NCBI GenBank assembly: GCA_950075905.1
Contig: CATMVR010000191.1
Location: 1 to 8,308, forward strand
DNA: 8,308 nt
Direction of reading: 5' to 3'
Source: an uncultured Persicitalea sp.
Lineage (GTDB): Bacteria > Bacteroidota > Bacteroidia > Cytophagales > Spirosomataceae
Positions within the stretch are counted from its first letter, which is position 1; each line of letters opens with the position of its first letter. A program made the position numbers and the translations under genes. A model generated the notes under the pieces. It was not told the DNA's origin. It made no database searches and worked only from the letters and a program-made list of their open reading frames with translations. This document shows, piece after piece, positions 6,067-8,308 of the stretch.

Positions 6067-7530
6067 GTGAAGAAGCATAAAATAACGTCTGTGAGAAACG
6101 CCACCCTTATTGTCCATATCGGCTGTATCGGCTGTTGCCTGCTGATTGTAGCAGGTCTGTTGGGCATGGAGGTTTCTGCCCAGCAATGCCCTACTTCTAT
6201 TCCCGAATTGTCAAAGTACGGGGCCGGGGCCTATAACTTTCGTAAAGTAGGCGATGGCTGCCTTCCCTATACCCTTTCGGTCAAAAATACCATGATCGGG
6301 GTTTCCAATGTCCGGACCATCTTTGACTACAAGGGCGGGCCCCTCTCACCGGAAAAATTCAGCCGGGATACCCTGCATACCTACACCAAACCCAACGTGT
6401 ACAACCTGATTCAGCTTTCGGAAGCCAACGGCCGCGAGCTGATTGCCTGCATCCGCGTGTACGTATACGATACCCTGCAACCTAATGTAAATCTGATAAA
6501 CTGCGGAGCCAGCCAGGCCAAAGTTACCTTTGCCCCTACTCAGGATGTCACTTACGACATATACTATTTTGACTGGGGCGACGGCAGGAAAGATACGCTA
6601 AACTACGTGCCCAAAAGCGTATCTCACCGCTACGCCACGTCTGCCTCTTTTCCGGTGCAGGTATGGGGTGTAAACCGCCCCGGCTATTGCCGAAGCCAGG
6701 TAGCCAGATTAAGTTTTAATCCAACCCAGACTTCCGCCAAACCTACGGTAGAAAGTTTTACCGTACTAACCCCTACCCAGGCCGAATTGCGGGTGCGCAA
6801 TCCGCTGGGATATGGACTTCAACTGCAAAAACAAGCAGGTGCCACCTGGGTAAACCTCCCGCAGACATGGAGCCAGTCCAGCCAAATGATTCAGGCATCC
6901 ATGGATACCACCGCCAGCAACTGCTTCCGGGTACAAGCCACCGATTCCTGCCTGACCGATACCTACGTATCAGACCCGGTCTGTGCGGCAACGCTGGAAC
7001 TTGACGGGCAACCGCAAACTACTACCCTGGCCTGGAATGCCCCCGGTAGCCTGCCGGGTGCCCGCTTTACCCTCCGTAAGGATGGGCTGGACTGGCGGGA
7101 GGTAACCACGCTGGGCAGCCAGGGTAACCTCACAGACAAGGAACTCCGCTGCAACCAGAACCACTGCTACACGCTGGTAATCACCAGTGCTACCTACACC
7201 TTCACTTCCCGGCCCCAGTGCCGGTTTACGCCCGCCGAATTGTGCGCAACCCATCCGGTGTTGTTTGTTCCTGACGCCTTTTCGCCCAATGGTGACGGCA
7301 TCAATGATGTCTTCCTACCCAAAGGGGATATAGAATCTGGCCTTGATATGACAATTTACAACGTCTGGGGGGAGGTTATTTTTCAAACCAATGATCTGCA
7401 AAATGGCTGGGACGGCACATTTAACCGTACCCCGCTGCCCGTAGGGACCTACCCCTACAAAATATCGGTAAAGAATGCTTCTACCGGCGAAAAATTTGTC
7501 AAAAGGGGAATCATTCGTCTGGTAAAATAA
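6067..7530 (+). CDS. Secreted multidomain protein with gliding motility-associated C-terminal (T9SS type B sorting) domain
   Basis: This is a predicted exported protein of about 487 residues. A signal peptide (hydrophobic core at about 12-33, likely cut after VSA at 36-38) is followed by a PKD-like module near 141-218 (FDWGDG at 168-173). Two Ig/Fn3-like modules come next, each with a cysteine pair (Cys286/Cys306 and Cys367/Cys385). The end, about 400-486, is the CHU_C or type B sorting domain. Its hallmarks are AFSPNGDGINDVF (404-416), YNVWGEVIFQ (431-440), WDGTFNRTPLPVGTYPYK (448-465) and a terminal KRGIIRLVK. Such domains direct transport over the outer membrane by the type IX system and attachment to, or release from, the surface. 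The middle has about ten further cysteines, fitting an extracytoplasmic disulphide-bonded protein; no enzyme domain is visible, so adhesion or structure is the likely role. The start is uncertain. The frame opens with a TTG at 6055 that lies in the terminator T-tract; GTG at 6067 gives a normal MKKHK leader, and GTG at 6091 is another option. Confidence 0.88.
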   Translation: MKKHKITSVRNATLIVHIGCIGCCLLIVAGLLGMEVSAQQCPTSIPELSKYGAGAYNFRKVGDGCLPYTLSVKNTMIGVSNVRTIFDYKGGPLSPEKFSRDTLHTYTKPNVYNLIQLSEANGRELIACIRVYVYDTLQPNVNLINCGASQAKVTFAPTQDVTYDIYYFDWGDGRKDTLNYVPKSVSHRYATSASFPVQVWGVNRPGYCRSQVARLSFNPTQTSAKPTVESFTVLTPTQAELRVRNPLGYGLQLQKQAGATWVNLPQTWSQSSQMIQASMDTTASNCFRVQATDSCLTDTYVSDPVCAATLELDGQPQTTTLAWNAPGSLPGARFTLRKDGLDWREVTTLGSQGNLTDKELRCNQNHCYTLVITSATYTFTSRPQCRFTPAELCATHPVLFVPDAFSPNGDGINDVFLPKGDIESGLDMTIYNVWGEVIFQTNDLQNGWDGTFNRTPLPVGTYPYKISVKNASTGEKFVKRGIIRLVK

Positions 7531-7564
7531 AAAAAGCCCGCCGTAAGGATACGACAGGCTTTTC
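7529..7564. terminator. Bidirectional terminator between convergent genes
   Basis: Seven A residues (7529-7535) lead into GCCcGcCGT (7536-7544), a 6-base loop, ACGaCaGGC (7551-7559) and TTTT (7560-7563). The stem has two internal C/A mismatches, but its base is extended by the A-run pairing with the T-run. It overlaps the stop of the plus-strand secreted protein and lies 18 bases beyond the end of the minus-strand ABC-F gene, so it can serve both directions. Confidence 0.75.
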
Positions 7565-7581
7565 TGACCAGTAGTCAGTTA

Positions 7582-8130
7582 TTATGCCAGTACTCCGGCG
7601 TAGAGGCTTTCGCGCTGGGCTTTTATATAATCATCGTGGACAAACTCATCGTAAGTCATCAGTTTGTCAAGCATACCCTTCGGCCCGATTTCGATAATCC
7701 GGTTAGCTACTGTCTGAATAAACTGGTAATCGTGCGAGTAGAACAAGATATTTCCAGAAAAATCAATAAGTCCGTTGTTAAGAGACATGATCGATTCCAG
7801 GTCAAGGTGGTTGGTCGGATCGTCCATCACCAGCACATTAGAGCCCGAAAGCATCATTTTTGAAAGCATGCAACGGACCTTCTCTCCCCCGGAAAGTACA
7901 CTCGCTTTTTTGAGCGACTCTTCGCCACTGAACAGCATTCTACCCAGAAAACCCCGAATAAAGCTCTCGTCTTTCTCTACCGAATACTGCCGCAGCCAGT
8001 CCACCAGGTTGAGATCTACCTCAAAAAATTCGGTCGGATCTTTGGGGAAGTAGGTTTTTGTAATAGTCACCCCCCAGGTAAAGCTACCGGAATCAGCCTT
8101 GGCTTCGCCCATGAGGATGTCGAAGAAGGT
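7582..8130 (-). CDS. ABC-F family ATPase, C-terminal third (truncated at a chimeric junction)
   Basis: The minus strand encodes 182 residues of the second ATP-binding domain of an ABC-F protein. These are cytosolic twin-ATPase proteins that act on ribosomes, in translation control or antibiotic protection. The fragment opens with TFFDILMGEAKADSG, the sequence expected directly after the GK of Walker A. It then contains the signature LSGGEKVRCMLSKM, the Walker B-type VLVMDDPTNHLDLES, the H-loop YSHDYQF, and a C-terminal end (MTYDEFVHDDYIKAQRESLY) like that of the YbiT/YkpA branch. The residue after the Walker B Asp is Asp where most ABC ATPases have the catalytic Glu. A full protein would be about 540 residues; the first two thirds are missing. 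Upstream of 8130 the frame gives D-L-I-H-T and then a stop, which do not continue Walker A. The ATG at 8110-8112 is an internal methionine, not the gene start. The native start is not in this window. Confidence 0.88.
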   Translation of the reverse strand, partial: TFFDILMGEAKADSGSFTWGVTITKTYFPKDPTEFFEVDLNLVDWLRQYSVEKDESFIRGFLGRMLFSGEESLKKASVLSGGEKVRCMLSKMMLSGSNVLVMDDPTNHLDLESIMSLNNGLIDFSGNILFYSHDYQFIQTVANRIIEIGPKGMLDKLMTYDEFVHDDYIKAQRESLYAGVLA

Positions 8131-8131
8131 A
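8122..8131. other. Chimeric junction between bacterial ABC-F and eukaryotic HisRS sequence
   Basis: Left of this point the minus strand is good ABC-F sequence up to the Thr codon at 8128-8130. Right of it the plus strand is good histidyl-tRNA synthetase sequence from the Ile codon at 8131. The bases gaagaaggt (8122-8130) fit both: Thr-Phe-Phe in the ABC-F protein and Glu-Glu-Gly in the synthetase, where a Gly before the (I/L)xDM stretch is usual. A short shared stretch at the breakpoint is typical of joins made by short-overlap assembly or multiple-displacement amplification. Confidence 0.75.
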
Positions 8132-8308
8132 TCAAGGATATGCGTTTACTTATGGTGTACCTGGATGCAATGGACGTTCTGGACAAGGTATCGTTTGATC
8201 TGTCGCTTGCTCGCGGCTTAGACTATTACACTGGCTTAATCTACGAAGTCATCGTTGATGAGCCAAATCAAGTTGGAAGTGTAGCCGCAGGTGGAAGATA
8301 TGATAATC
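8131..8308 (+). CDS. Eukaryotic-type cytosolic histidyl-tRNA synthetase, internal fragment
   Basis: The plus strand is open in one frame from the junction to the window edge and encodes 59 residues of a class II histidyl-tRNA synthetase, which charges tRNA-His. It starts IKDMRLLMVYLDAMDVLDKV. FDLSLARGLDYYTGLIYEV (22-40) contains the first histidine-specific motif (RGLDYY), and VGSVAAGGRYDN (48-59) contains the second (AGGRYD). The wording DLSLARGLDYYTG and GSVAAGGRYDN is that of animal and fungal cytosolic enzymes. Bacteroidota enzymes, as I know them, read more like LARGLNYYTG and GSISGGGRYDNL, and enterobacterial ones LVRGLDYY and CAGGRYDGL. There is no start codon, and the preceding codons belong to the ABC-F gene on the other strand; the shared stretch gaagaaggt (8122-8130) could come from either parent. 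The fragment is probably foreign to the bacterial chromosome. A rare transferred gene is the less likely alternative. The eukaryotic lineage cannot be named from this length. Confidence 0.85.
   Translation, partial: MKDMRLLMVYLDAMDVLDKVSFDLSLARGLDYYTGLIYEVIVDEPNQVGSVAAGGRYDN

Noticed and set aside
8131..8308. Functional transferred eukaryotic HisRS gene in the bacterial chromosome
   Set aside because: The fragment has no start, begins in the middle of the catalytic domain, and its left border destroys a conserved ABC-F gene at a short shared sequence. An artificial join explains this more simply, although the window edge prevents proof.

Overview
The window is almost entirely DNA from a bacterium of the phylum Bacteroidota, most like the Cytophagales/Spirosomataceae. 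The evidence is a secreted protein with a gliding-motility/type IX secretion C-terminal domain, several TAnnTTTG-type -7 promoter elements, gene starts without Shine-Dalgarno sequences, moderate G+C content, and a two-gene GMC dehydrogenase of a kind common in that phylum. The genus cannot be fixed from this sequence alone.

Layout. Positions 1-112 (minus) hold the N-terminal 37 residues of a Nudix hydrolase cut by the window edge. Positions 168-611 (minus) encode a two-CBS-domain protein. A 225-base divergent spacer separates it from a RecD-like superfamily 1 helicase at 837-2267 (plus). The helicase converges on a Sua5-type threonylcarbamoyl-AMP synthase at 2358-3335 (minus), which acts in tRNA t6A synthesis. 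A second divergent spacer (3336-3541) precedes a two-gene unit on the plus strand: a GMC flavoprotein dehydrogenase (3542-5287) and its gluconate 2-dehydrogenase subunit 3-like partner (5349-5993). Together these look like a periplasmic or membrane-associated sugar/glycoside dehydrogenase. The flavoprotein gene carries an in-frame TAG at codon 28, inside the FAD-binding Rossmann motif, while the remaining reading frame of more than 550 codons is intact. After a rho-independent terminator (6025-6056) comes a secreted protein with PKD-like and Ig/Fn3-like modules and a type B T9SS sorting domain (about 6067-7530). A bidirectional terminator (7529-7564) separates it from the C-terminal third of an ABC-F ATPase (7582-8130, minus).

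The most striking point is the right end. The ABC-F reading frame stops making sense immediately after the Walker A threonine. From about 8131 to 8308 the plus strand encodes 59 residues of a eukaryotic cytosolic-type histidyl-tRNA synthetase, including both histidine-specific motifs. The change occurs within one codon, inside the core of two conserved genes, so it is most simply a chimeric join between bacterial and eukaryotic DNA (assembly or amplification artefact, mixed sample) rather than native gene order.

I found no CRISPR array, tRNA, rRNA, insertion sequence or defence system. No stretch longer than 300 bases lacks a gene. I see no convincing new biological system. The items most worth checking are the chimeric junction, the nonsense codon in the dehydrogenase, and the alternative hairpins around the terminator at 5983-6056.
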